Position numbers and translations under genes: made by a program
Part shown: one piece after another, positions 8,017 through 16,048 of the stretch
How the letters are laid out: every line of letters begins with the position of its first letter
How positions within the stretch are numbered: the first letter of the stretch is position 1
Assembly (NCBI GenBank): GCA_963781705.1
Contig: CAWAGP010000010.1
Location: forward strand, 558,001-622,000
Direction of reading: 5' to 3'
DNA length: 64,000 nt
Source of the DNA: JALYGJ01 sp963781705
GTDB taxonomy: Bacteria > Chloroflexota > Limnocylindria > Limnocylindrales > CSP1-4
Notes under the pieces: generated by a model
Seen by the model: the letters and a program-made list of their open reading frames with translations, nothing else
What the model was told of the DNA's origin: nothing
Databases searched by the model: none

Positions 8017-8742
8017 CTAGCGACGGCCCTCCTCGGTCAGGCGCACCTGGCGGACGGCCTCTTCGATGCCCGACGTCCACGGCTCGCCGTGGCCAGGCAG
8101 CACCAGCCGCGCCGGCAACTTCTCCAGCCGCCTGAGCGAGTCGAGCGCCCGGCGGCGATCGGCCGTGAACGGTGCGATCTGCGGACGACGCACGCCGGTC
8201 GTCACCGCATAGGTGGCCAGCGCATCGCCGACGAACAGTGCGCCGACGCTGCCGAACATGAGGGCAGCGCTGCCGGGCGTATGCCCGGGCACGACGGTTA
8301 CGACCGGCGTGCCGGGCACATCGAGCGTCGCGCCGTCGCCGTAGATCGCGACCTCATGCACCACCGGGCGGCGCAGGCCACCGTTGCGCAGACCCAGCCA
8401 CAGGAAGCCGAGCAGTGGCGCCAGCCTGAACTTGCCGGTCGGGCCGCCGGCTTTCCCTTCGCCGCGCGCCAGGGCCGCATCGGCGTCCTCGACCCACACC
8501 GGCACCTCGTGTTCGGTGCGCAGGCGCTCGGCGAAGCCCAGATGGTCGCTGTGCCCGTGCGTGAGGACGAGTGCGCGCACGTCGCCGATCGAGCGGCCCA
8601 TCGCGGCCAGCTCGCGCGGTATCTCGTCGTAGAAGCCGGGCATCGCGGCATCGACGATGGTGACCTCGCCGGCTTCCGCGATGAGGTAGGCGTTGACGGT
8701 GCTGTCCGTGCCGAGGCGGTGGATGCCGGGTGCGATTTCCAT
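8017..8742 (-). CDS. MBL-fold metallo-hydrolase
   Basis: This is a second, unrelated-looking MBL-fold hydrolase (241 residues from ATG 8742). It carries the motif His62-Gly-His64-Ser-Asp66-His67, a VVPGHTPGS segment for the next metal His, and a DGDALATY-type Asp followed by LPGHGEPW. This layout matches glyoxalase II-like/general MBL hydrolases of cytoplasmic detoxification. The N-terminal IHRLGTDSTVNAYLI is the usual beta-strand opening, which supports 8742 over the ATG at 8778. A TATGCT hexamer lies nine bases upstream of that ATG. It is convergent with the small membrane protein gene. The substrate is unknown. Confidence 0.87.
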   Translation of the reverse strand: MEIAPGIHRLGTDSTVNAYLIAEAGEVTIVDAAMPGFYDEIPRELAAMGRSIGDVRALVLTHGHSDHLGFAERLRTEHEVPVWVEDADAALARGEGKAGGPTGKFRLAPLLGFLWLGLRNGGLRRPVVHEVAIYGDGATLDVPGTPVVTVVPGHTPGSAALMFGSVGALFVGDALATYAVTTGVRRPQIAPFTADRRRALDSLRRLEKLPARLVLPGHGEPWTSGIEEAVRQVRLTEEGRR

Positions 8743-8833
8743 GGCCAGCCGAGCATACCTCCCGTCATGGCGGTCCACGGGTACGTAACCGCCTTACCCG
8801 ATAGATTGGTTGCCGCGCCGGTCCCCGGCGCGC

Positions 8834-8839
8834 TAGGCT
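8834..8839 (+). promoter_or_regulatory. -10 of leaderless 5'-nucleotidase gene
   Basis: TAGGCT ends six bases before ATG 8846; TTGCCG (8810-8815) lies 18 bp upstream as a possible -35. No Shine-Dalgarno is present. Confidence 0.5.
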
Positions 8840-8845
8840 GATGGC

Positions 8846-9931
8846 ATGCCACAGGACCTCGCCGGCAAATTGGTCGTCGGCATCTCGAGCCGCGCGCTTT
8901 TCGACCTTGATGAAGCCGACGCGGTCTTCAAGCTCGACGGACTGGCCGGCTATCGCCGTTTCCAGCACGAGCACGAGAACGCCATCCTCGAGCCGGGCAC
9001 GGCCATGTCGCTGGTTCGCGGCCTTCTGGCCATCGACGATCCGGCAACGCCCGAAGCAGACCGGCTGGTCGAAGTCATCCTGCTGTCGCGCAACGACGCC
9101 GACTCGGCCATGCGCCTGTTCAACTCGATCGAGGCACACGGGCTGCGCATTACTCGCGGCGCGCTGACTTCCGGCCGCGACCCGTGGCCGTACCTGCGCG
9201 CGCTGCAGTGCTCGCTATTCCTGTCGGCAGATGCCAACGACGTAGTCCATGCCCGCGCGCAGGGTTTCCCCGCGGCGCTGGTCCTGGCCCGGCCCGACGA
9301 CGCGCGGCAGGAGGCCGCGGATGAGGTTCGTATCGCCTTCGACGGCGACGCGGTGCTGTTTGACGAGCGCTCCGAGTTGCTCTACCAACGCGACGGCCTG
9401 GCTGCCTTCCAGGACAACGAGGTGATGCGCGCCGCCGAGCCGCTCGACCCGGGCCCGTTCGCGCCGTTCCTGATCGCCCTGAAGCGCATTCAGGATCGCT
9501 TTCCTGAAGGCAAGTCACCGGTGCGCATTGCCCTCGTCACGGCCCGTGGCGCACCCACCCACACGCGCGTGGTGAACACGCTGCGCGCCTGGGGTGTGCG
9601 CATGGACGAGACCTTCTTCCTGGGCGGTATCGATAAATCGCCGGTGCTCGCCGTGCTGCGGCCGCACATCTATTTCGACGACCAGATGCGCCACGTGGGC
9701 CGCGCCCAGTCGCTCGTGCCGTCGGCCCATGTCCTGCCCGAGCGCGAGCAGTTGGTGCTGTTCGGCGACGCGGCCGTGAGCCAACCCGCTCCGGCGCAGC
9801 CGGTCGTGGTGCTGCCCGCTCGACGACGCGACCAGGCGCCCATTGTCGATCAGCCGGTGTTTCCCGAGGCGCCGGAGCTTCCCGAGTTGCCGGCGTTGCC
9901 ACTCGACCTGACGACGATTCAGGGCAGCTAG
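8846..9931 (+). CDS. Cytosolic 5'-nucleotidase (NT5C1-like)
   Basis: This 361-residue protein matches the cytosolic 5'-nucleotidase family that hydrolyses nucleoside monophosphates such as AMP. Recognisable parts are LVVGISSRALFDL at the N-terminus, the VILLSRNDADSAMRLFNSI block (about 72-90), ITRGALTSGRDPWPYL, SLFLSADANDV, FDGDAVLFDE (HAD-type acidic site), and LVTARGAPTHTRVVNTLRAWG with FDDQ near the C-terminus. The last 50 residues are Pro-rich and family-variable. No Shine-Dalgarno is seen; TAGGCT at 8834-8839 lies six bases before the ATG. Its end overlaps the converging GNAT gene by four bases. Confidence 0.9.
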   Translation: MPQDLAGKLVVGISSRALFDLDEADAVFKLDGLAGYRRFQHEHENAILEPGTAMSLVRGLLAIDDPATPEADRLVEVILLSRNDADSAMRLFNSIEAHGLRITRGALTSGRDPWPYLRALQCSLFLSADANDVVHARAQGFPAALVLARPDDARQEAADEVRIAFDGDAVLFDERSELLYQRDGLAAFQDNEVMRAAEPLDPGPFAPFLIALKRIQDRFPEGKSPVRIALVTARGAPTHTRVVNTLRAWGVRMDETFFLGGIDKSPVLAVLRPHIYFDDQMRHVGRAQSLVPSAHVLPEREQLVLFGDAAVSQPAPAQPVVVLPARRRDQAPIVDQPVFPEAPELPELPALPLDLTTIQGS

Positions 9932-10434
9932 GCGCGGTTCGCCGGTAGTTGCCGGCGCCAAACGATCTCGCCGTCCTCGACCTCGTTGGTTGGCGCGAGC
10001 CCGGCGCGCGTCGCGACGGCGGCCGAGGCGTGGTGGTCGGCATGGACGTGGGCCGTGATCGTCCTCACCGCACGGTTATCGAGCCAGGCAACCAGCGCGC
10101 GCGCCGCTTCTGAGGCGTAACCAAGACTCTGCCACGGTGTGCCGATCAGCCAGGCAATGTCGGCGCGCGCGCCGTCCTCGTACACGGTTGCCTGCATCCA
10201 GCCCACGGCGCGGCCGCCGGCGCTGAGGCGGACCACCCAGTTGAGCCACTCCTGCGTGCCGTCAGGGGAGCGTACGCGTGCCCACCGCCGATATTGGGCG
10301 CGCAGCTCCGCGAGCGTGGGGGCGCTGCCGCCGGTGAACTCGTACAGCCGCGCGTCGGCGAGAACGGCGACCATCTCGTCGGCGTCGCTCGTCCGCAGCG
10401 GATCGAGAACCAGCCGCGCAGTCGTGATCACCAC
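9928..10434 (-). CDS. GNAT-family N-acetyltransferase
   Basis: This 168-residue RimJ/RimL-type acetyltransferase opens with TARLVLDPLRTSDADEM. The acetyl-CoA-binding motif A region is degenerate, GTPWQSLGYASEAARALVAWL (key parts Gln-x-x-Gly-Tyr-Ala-x-Glu-Ala), and HVHADHHASAAVATRAGL is the usual late helix. It transfers acetyl groups to an amine that cannot be identified. It starts at GTG 10434 without a Shine-Dalgarno; a TAGCAT hexamer (10441-10446, this strand) lies six bases before it, fitting leaderless expression. It converges with the 5'-nucleotidase gene (4-bp overlap). Confidence 0.88.
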   Translation of the reverse strand: MVITTARLVLDPLRTSDADEMVAVLADARLYEFTGGSAPTLAELRAQYRRWARVRSPDGTQEWLNWVVRLSAGGRAVGWMQATVYEDGARADIAWLIGTPWQSLGYASEAARALVAWLDNRAVRTITAHVHADHHASAAVATRAGLAPTNEVEDGEIVWRRQLPANRA

Positions 10435-10567
10435 GGCCCGATGCTAGAGGGACGCTGGGAGTGCCTACGGCTGGCCCACTGGCATTGACGGCTGTCGCTC
10501 AGTCATATAACCGACAGGTAGCCGCCCTAAACTCAGAGGCCCCAAACATGAGCACGGAGCCGATCGG

Positions 10568-11236
10568 GTGCGCCTGCTGGTAGTCGAAGACGAACCCCGC
10601 CTGCGCGCAGTTCTGGCCCGCGGCCTGGAGGCGAACGGCTACTTCGTCGATGCCGTGGCGTCCGCCGAGGATGCCCAGGACATGCTCGGCTACAGCGACT
10701 ACGCAGTGCTGGTCGTCGACTGGCGGCTGCCGCGCATGAGCGGTCTCGACCTCGTGCGCCAGGTGCGCGCGCGCAAGATGAGCATCGCCATCCTGATGCT
10801 CACCGCGCGCGACGCGCCGGCCGACCGGATCAGCGGGCTGGACGCCGGCGCCGACGATTACCTGGTCAAGCCGTTCGACTTCGGCGAGCTGCTGGCGCGC
10901 GTTCGCGCGCTGCAGCGCCGTCCCGGCGCGACCGACGGCCGCGTGCTGCAGCGCGGCGAGCTGGTGCTCGATCCGCAGACGCGCGCCGTCTCCGCCGCCG
11001 GCGTCGATCTCCACCTGACCACGACCGAGTTCAACATCCTCGAGTTGATCATGCTCAGGGCGCCCGCGGTTGTGGACCGGCGCCAGATCGCCCAGCACGC
11101 GTGGCGCGACGAGACCGACCCCATCGGCTCGAACGCGATCGACGTGCGCATGGCGCGCCTGCGCGCCAAGTTGGCCGGCAGCGGCACCCAGATCATGACC
11201 GTCCGCGGCGCCGGTTATCGGCTGGCCGAACGATGA
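10568..11236 (+). CDS. OmpR-family response regulator
   Basis: This is a canonical two-component response regulator of 222 residues. The receiver has acidic pocket Glu7-Asp8-Glu9, phosphoacceptor Asp51, Thr78 and Lys100. A winged-helix DNA-binding domain (about 125-222) follows, with LTTTEFNILELI and DVRMARLRAKL. A GTG start at 10568 has GGAG eight bases upstream. It overlaps the ATG of the sensor kinase gene by four bases. An inverted repeat CTGTCG/CGACAG (10492-10497, 10512-10517) in the upstream region could be an autoregulatory site. The genes just beyond encode an ApbE/flavoprotein operon on the opposite strand, a possible target. Confidence 0.95.
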   Translation: MRLLVVEDEPRLRAVLARGLEANGYFVDAVASAEDAQDMLGYSDYAVLVVDWRLPRMSGLDLVRQVRARKMSIAILMLTARDAPADRISGLDAGADDYLVKPFDFGELLARVRALQRRPGATDGRVLQRGELVLDPQTRAVSAAGVDLHLTTTEFNILELIMLRAPAVVDRRQIAQHAWRDETDPIGSNAIDVRMARLRAKLAGSGTQIMTVRGAGYRLAER

Positions 11237-12591
11237 TCCAGGAGGCGCCGGTCCGCGCCGCCGGCCAAGGCTTCCACCGTTTGCCGCTGCGGGTAGCCGC
11301 GATCACGACCGTCATCGTGGGCGTTGGCTATCTGATCGCGGCGGCGGCCGTGTTGTTCATCTCGAACAGCAACCTGGTGGCGGCGGTGGACGGCCGGCTC
11401 GGCCGTCAGCTGGCGGTCATCCAGTCGCAACCCGGGCTGATCGACGAGGTTGCCGCGGGTGCCAGCGACGCGGATCTCGACAACGACGGCGATGCGCGTC
11501 GTTTTGAAGCGCCGCTCCTCGTCTGGCTGCTCGGCCCGGGCAACAGCTCATACCAGACCGACGCCAGCGCTACGTTGCCGGCTGAGTTGACCGGCGTCGC
11601 GGGTCCCACGAGCGCAACCATCGGCGGCGTGCAGATGCGCCTAGCCGGCGGGCCGGTCAGTACGCCCAACGGCTCGGCGTGGGTCGTCATTGCCCAGTCC
11701 CTTGGTGACGCAACGAACGCGACCAACACGCTGATGCTGGCCGAGCTGCTGACCGCGCCGGCGCTGCTGCTACTGGTGTTCCTTGGCGCGCTGCTGGTCG
11801 GCCGGCGCGTCGCTGGCCCCATCGAACAGGCGCGCCTCGCCCAGCTGGCGTTCACCGCCGACGCGTCGCACGAGCTGCGCACGCCGCTGACAGTCATCGA
11901 AGCCGAAACATCGCTCGGCCTGCAGCAGGATCGCGACACCGACGCGTACCGCCAAACGCTGACGCACATCCAGGACGAGGCGCGCCAGCTGCGCGGCCTG
12001 GTCGACGACCTGCTCTGGCTGGCCCGCTTCGATTCGGCCCCCTCCGCGCCCGAATCCGAGCCGCTCGACCTGGGTGCCCTGGCGACGACCACCGCCGAGC
12101 GCTTCCGCGCGATCTGCGCGCAACGTGGGACGAGCCTGGCGATCACGGTCGGCGGGACGCTCAGCCCGGTCATCAGTGGGCCACCGGAGTGGATCGCGCG
12201 GCTGCTGTCGGTGTTGCTCGACAACGCCATCCGCCATTCGCCCGCCGGCTCAAAGGTGGCGGTCACCGTGCGCAGCGAGGCGAGCCGCGTTGTCCTTTCA
12301 GTCGCCGACAACGGTCCGGGCATTCCCGTCGACCAGCGTGGCCAGATCCTCAACCGCTTCCATCGTGCCGGCGACGCACATGAGGGCGCCGGGCTGGGAC
12401 TGGCGATTGCCGACGCCGTGGTCCGCTCGACCGGCGCTCACTGGGACATCGGCGACGCGCCCGGCGGTGGTGCGCGCATGGCCGTCTGGTGGCATCGTCG
12501 CGGTGATCGGGCATTCGCCGGGCCGAGCCTCGAGCAGGCCGACGAATCGGAGCCGGAACCCGAGCCGGCCGGGTCCGACAAGACCGCGTAG
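11233..12591 (+). CDS. Sensor histidine kinase
   Basis: This membrane histidine kinase of 452 residues is partner of the preceding regulator (ATGA overlap sets the start at 11233). Transmembrane helices at about 21-43 and 172-190 flank an extracytoplasmic sensor of about 125 residues with no recognised domain. The H-box has His213 (DASHELRTPL), the N-box Asn331 (LLDNAIRHSP), then G1 around 359-363 (ADNGPGIP) and G2 GAGLGLAIAD. The linker after the second helix is short (RRVAGPIEQARLAQL), so there is at most a minimal HAMP. The C-terminal tail is acidic (EPEPEP). The signal is unknown. Confidence 0.95.
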   Translation: MIQEAPVRAAGQGFHRLPLRVAAITTVIVGVGYLIAAAAVLFISNSNLVAAVDGRLGRQLAVIQSQPGLIDEVAAGASDADLDNDGDARRFEAPLLVWLLGPGNSSYQTDASATLPAELTGVAGPTSATIGGVQMRLAGGPVSTPNGSAWVVIAQSLGDATNATNTLMLAELLTAPALLLLVFLGALLVGRRVAGPIEQARLAQLAFTADASHELRTPLTVIEAETSLGLQQDRDTDAYRQTLTHIQDEARQLRGLVDDLLWLARFDSAPSAPESEPLDLGALATTTAERFRAICAQRGTSLAITVGGTLSPVISGPPEWIARLLSVLLDNAIRHSPAGSKVAVTVRSEASRVVLSVADNGPGIPVDQRGQILNRFHRAGDAHEGAGLGLAIADAVVRSTGAHWDIGDAPGGGARMAVWWHRRGDRAFAGPSLEQADESEPEPEPAGSDKTA

Positions 12592-12601
12592 CAGGCCGGC
12601 G

Positions 12602-13396
12602 TCAGCCGTCGGCCATCAGGCGCCTGAAACCATCGGTCATGACCAAGTGCCGGTCGCTCGACACCGCGCACGCGTCGTAGCCCTCGAGCTCGCGCGCCAC
12701 CCACTCGACGCCGCGGACGCCCATCGCGAAGCCCGCCGTGGCCCACGCGTCGGCCCAGGTCAGGCTTGGCCCGATCACGGTCATGCTGGCGATCCCATCC
12801 GGAGTGCGGCCGGTGTGCGGCACGAGCACGTGGTCGCCGCGCTCATACGTGCCTGAGGTGGCGATCGCGAGGTCTCGTGCCTCAAGGACGGCCACCATCG
12901 TCTGCGCATCCCACGGGTTGCGAACGCCGATGCGCCAAGCCAACTGCGGCTCGGGCTCGCCGCGGATGACGACGTCGCCGGCCGCGTTGATCGTGTAGTT
13001 GCGCACGCCGGCCCCCTCAAGAACGCCTGCTGCCCCTTCGACCGACCAACCCTTGACCAGGCCGGACGGGTCGAGCGTGCCATCAGCGCGATGCCGCCGA
13101 ATGTCGAAGTAGCCGTCGCTGTCGACGCGTGCCTTCTCGCACATGGCCAGCACCTCGCGCAGCTCGGCCGAGCACGAAGGCCACTCGATCGCACCGCTGT
13201 TCAGCCGGCTGACCTCGCTGTCGTCCCTGTACGTGCTGAAGCGCGCATCGACGGCGCGAAAGTGCTCGAAGGCGGCGGCCATGGCGCGCTCGACCGTGTC
13301 CTCTTCGGGCATCGGCCCGCGCACGTCGATGACGATGGCGGTGCCCATGATGTGCTCGACCTGGACACGCCGCGGCGGCGTGAGCGGGCCGCTCAC
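12602..13396 (-). CDS. apbE: FAD:protein FMN transferase
   Basis: ApbE covalently transfers FMN from FAD to a Ser/Thr of exported FMN-binding proteins, using Mg2+. The 264-residue protein shows HIMGTAIVIDVRG at the start, FSTYRDDSEVSRLN, the DPSGLVKGWSVEGA block, INAAGDVVIRG and a late ADAWATAGFAMG, all family hallmarks. No signal peptide is visible, so the protein may act on the cytoplasmic side or be exported by an unrecognised route; the family usually has a lipoprotein signal. Its start overlaps the stop of the FMN-binding protein gene (GTGA at 13393-13396), so substrate and transferase are coupled. Confidence 0.93.
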   Translation of the reverse strand: MSGPLTPPRRVQVEHIMGTAIVIDVRGPMPEEDTVERAMAAAFEHFRAVDARFSTYRDDSEVSRLNSGAIEWPSCSAELREVLAMCEKARVDSDGYFDIRRHRADGTLDPSGLVKGWSVEGAAGVLEGAGVRNYTINAAGDVVIRGEPEPQLAWRIGVRNPWDAQTMVAVLEARDLAIATSGTYERGDHVLVPHTGRTPDGIASMTVIGPSLTWADAWATAGFAMGVRGVEWVARELEGYDACAVSSDRHLVMTDGFRRLMADG

Positions 13397-13977
13397 GGCA
13401 TCTGCGCGAGCGCCGATTGGAGCGATTCGTAGAAGCCGTAGGAGGTGTAGCTGGCGCCCGAGACGCCCATGATGTTGACGCTCTGTGCGCTCAGCACCTG
13501 CTGCACCAGCATCGGCCCTGCTTCGCGGCTGATCTGCGCCGACAGCTGGCGGTCGGACGGCATCTGCAGCAACTGAACGTCCGTGATCCGGCCGTTCTGC
13601 ACGACCAGCGCAATCTGGACGGTGCCGTACGCCGTGTTGATCGCACTGCCGGTGAAGGTGCCCGTGGCGCCGTTCCCACCGGCGGCCGGCGGGTTGGTCG
13701 GCGCCACGGTCGGCGCGGGCGCGTTGTTGACTGAGCCGCCGCCTGATGCGGGCCTGCGTGTTGCCTGCGGCTGTGCGGTTGGCTGGGGCTGGTTGACCGC
13801 CACCGGCGCCGTGGTCCGTCCCGGCGCGCCGACCGCCGCGGCAGTCGGTAGTCCGCCGGCGGCCGATTGATCGGCCGGCTTGAAGGCGAACAGCAGCAAC
13901 ACGGCAAGAACCGTTGTGACGAGCGCGACGGCACCACGTTTAGGCACGCGACTGAAGCCTCCCTGATTAGTTCGCAA
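13393..13977 (-). CDS. Membrane-anchored FMN-binding domain protein
   Basis: A single N-terminal transmembrane anchor (residues 14-31) is followed by a long Pro/Ala/Thr-rich linker (36-104) and one FMN-binding domain (105-194). The flavinylation motif is Ser173-Gly-Ala-Ser176-Tyr-Thr, with Ser176 at the position normally occupied by the FMN-carrying Thr. It should present covalently bound FMN outside the membrane and accept electrons from the ferric-reductase-like protein whose gene overlaps its start by 11 bp. ApbE, the enzyme that attaches FMN, is encoded directly downstream. An alternative GTG start lies ten codons in. Confidence 0.92.
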   Translation of the reverse strand: MRTNQGGFSRVPKRGAVALVTTVLAVLLLFAFKPADQSAAGGLPTAAAVGAPGRTTAPVAVNQPQPTAQPQATRRPASGGGSVNNAPAPTVAPTNPPAAGGNGATGTFTGSAINTAYGTVQIALVVQNGRITDVQLLQMPSDRQLSAQISREAGPMLVQQVLSAQSVNIMGVSGASYTSYGFYESLQSALAQMP

Positions 13978-15358
13978 AGCGTTCGATGTGGATCTGGCTG
14001 TTGGCGACGTCGAGTGTGCGCAGGCTGCGCCGGACCGTCTCCATCATCTGGTCTGGGCCGCACACGAACACGTCACGGACGCGCACGTCGGGTACCAACT
14101 GCTCGATCGAGCGCGCATCGAGCGAACGTGTGCGGCGGCGATCCTGGGTCCGGCGGCCGATGAAGTAGTGGATCTGCGCGCCGTTGCTGTTGGCGATCTG
14201 CTCGAGCTCGTCGCGGAAGACGACGTCTTCCCAACTCCGCGCTCGATAGATCACGGCGATCGAGCCGGGGAAGCCGGCACGGAACTCCTCGAGCAGCGCG
14301 CGCAGAGGGGTGATACCGATGCCGCCCGCGATCAACAGGACACGCGCGTAACGGCGGCGCAGGCTGGTAAACGCACCGTACGGCCCTTCGGCGAAGACGC
14401 GCGTGCCCGCTTTGAGGTGCTGGATCCACGCTGTGTCATCGCCGCTGCGCTTGACGGTTATGCGCAGGTACTTGCCATTCGGCACCGCCGAGAGCGAGAA
14501 CGGGTGTGCCCGCCACCAACCGCCGCCGGTCAGGAAGCGCCAGTAGAAGAACTGGCCGGCGCGCGCAGGCAGCCGGTCCAGGTCGCGCCCGGTGATGTAG
14601 ATCGAGACCACATCGGGCGTCTCGCGGCGCACCTCGGCGACGCGCAGCTGGTGGCGCCGCGACAGCCAGATCGGCTGGCCGATGCGGAAGATGACAACCA
14701 GTGCGATGACCGCGACGTACAGGCCGATCCAGTAGCCCTGCGCTACGGGATCGGTGACGAAGTCCGTGCCGACGAGCAGCTCGTGCAGAAAGGCGAGCGC
14801 GACGGCCAGGTAGGCGTACAGGTGGATGCCATACCAGGTCTCATACGAGAGGCGTTGGCGAGCAGCCCTGACCGAGGCGACCGCGACGACGACCATCAGC
14901 ACCAGCGCGACGGTGGCCATCAGCACGTATGGGTAGCTGAAGAGCAGCGCGCCGATCTCATCGGGGATGGACACGCCTGCCTGCAGCGCGAAGCCGACGG
15001 TCGTAAAGACGCCGTGGGCGACCAACAGCCACAGCGTGCCAAAGCCCACCCAGCGGTGCCACTTCGCCAGGCCGCCCAGGCCAAATATCTGGTCGAGCCA
15101 CGGGCTGCGCGCCATGAGCACGATGCCGACGAGGGCCAGGAAGGTGCCCTGCAGGGCGGTGATCTGGCCCACCGCGGTGAAGAGGCCGCCGAGCGTGCTG
15201 ACCTGGCGCACGCCGCCATGGATCAGCCACATGGCGCTGATGACCGCGACGTTGGCGACGACGACGAACCACACCTCGAACGGGTGGATCGGCCACACGC
15301 GGGGCACCGGTGGCACGCGCGACCGAATGCGGAGTCCCTGCTGCATTGACCGGGACAC
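13967..15358 (-). CDS. Ferric-reductase-like transmembrane flavoprotein oxidoreductase
   Basis: This 463-residue membrane protein combines a heme-type ferric reductase transmembrane domain (about six helices, residues 25-230; His in KWHRWVGFG, VAHGVF, YGIHLYAYLA and FLHELL as candidate heme ligands) with a cytoplasmic FNR module. The module has FAD site AHPFSLSAVP, NAD(P) site GGIGITPLRALL and terminal VFVCGPDQMMETV. It would take electrons from NAD(P)H through FAD and across the membrane. With the FMN-binding protein and ApbE downstream it forms a complete extracytosolic flavinyl electron-transfer unit. A GTG start at 15358 is used; an ATG four codons in is possible. Confidence 0.92.
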   Translation of the reverse strand: MSRSMQQGLRIRSRVPPVPRVWPIHPFEVWFVVVANVAVISAMWLIHGGVRQVSTLGGLFTAVGQITALQGTFLALVGIVLMARSPWLDQIFGLGGLAKWHRWVGFGTLWLLVAHGVFTTVGFALQAGVSIPDEIGALLFSYPYVLMATVALVLMVVVAVASVRAARQRLSYETWYGIHLYAYLAVALAFLHELLVGTDFVTDPVAQGYWIGLYVAVIALVVIFRIGQPIWLSRRHQLRVAEVRRETPDVVSIYITGRDLDRLPARAGQFFYWRFLTGGGWWRAHPFSLSAVPNGKYLRITVKRSGDDTAWIQHLKAGTRVFAEGPYGAFTSLRRRYARVLLIAGGIGITPLRALLEEFRAGFPGSIAVIYRARSWEDVVFRDELEQIANSNGAQIHYFIGRRTQDRRRTRSLDARSIEQLVPDVRVRDVFVCGPDQMMETVRRSLRTLDVANSQIHIERFAN

Positions 15359-15400
15359 TAGCGCGCGAACCTGACAATTCCATGATCGCGCGACGGTTCT

Positions 15401-16048
15401 CTAGCTGACGTCGACCTCGGGATGCTTTGTCGTTTGAGCCGGCAGGACGCCGAGCAGTTCGAGCTCCTGGCGCAGCGCTGCAGCGCCCGTGAACTGCAGT
15501 GTCGTAAAACCGACTCGTCGGCCGGCCTCGACGTTGGCCGGCGCATCGTCGACGAAGAACGTCTCGCCGGGCTCGATGCCGAAGCGCCGGCAGGCGACGG
15601 CGAACAACTCCGGATCGGGCTTGATGCGGCGCGCCTCGCCCGAGACCAGGACGTCATTGAAAAGCGCCAGCTCGGGCACCAGGTGGCGGGTGGTGGTGTA
15701 CGTCTGGGCCGACCAGTTGCTCAGCGCATACACGCGCAGTCCGCCCTCGCGCAGTTCGCGCACAATCTGCGCCGTAGCCTGGTCCACTTCGCCGAGCATC
15801 TCCGGCCAGCGATCCCAGTAGGCCTGGATCAGCGCGGCGTGACCGGGGTGCTCCAGTTTCAGCTCGTCGATTGCCTCCTGGAAGGTGCGGCCACGATCGA
15901 GCTCAAGGTTCCAGGCGGGCGTGCACACCTCGGCCAGGAAGCGCTCCATGCCGGCCTCGTCGCCGGGGAACAGCTTGCGGTACAGGTGGCGCGGATTCCA
16001 GTCGATGAGCACGCCGCCCAGGTCGAAGACGCCGGCCGAGAATCTCAT
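15401..16048 (-). CDS. HAD-superfamily hydrolase (subfamily IA)
   Basis: This 215-residue phosphatase-like HAD protein has motif I FDLGGVLIDWNP with nucleophile Asp9; the usual second Asp is Gly11, as is common in this YihX-like branch. The alpha-helical cap follows, then motif II LSNWS, motif III Lys in RRIKPDPELF and motif IV FFVDDAPANVEAGRRVG. It likely hydrolyses a small phosphoester in the cytoplasm. Its ATG overlaps the stop of the MarR-fusion gene (ATGA at 16045-16048), so it is the second gene of that operon. The functional link to the regulator is not evident. Confidence 0.92.
   Translation of the reverse strand: MRFSAGVFDLGGVLIDWNPRHLYRKLFPGDEAGMERFLAEVCTPAWNLELDRGRTFQEAIDELKLEHPGHAALIQAYWDRWPEMLGEVDQATAQIVRELREGGLRVYALSNWSAQTYTTTRHLVPELALFNDVLVSGEARRIKPDPELFAVACRRFGIEPGETFFVDDAPANVEAGRRVGFTTLQFTGAAALRQELELLGVLPAQTTKHPEVDVS

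Noticed and set aside
13988..15349. A 453-codon open frame on the plus strand opposite the ferric-reductase-like gene
   Set aside because: It is an antisense shadow of a gene with clear FAD/NAD motifs; its sequence is low-complexity acidic/Ala/Arg with no motif or start signal.
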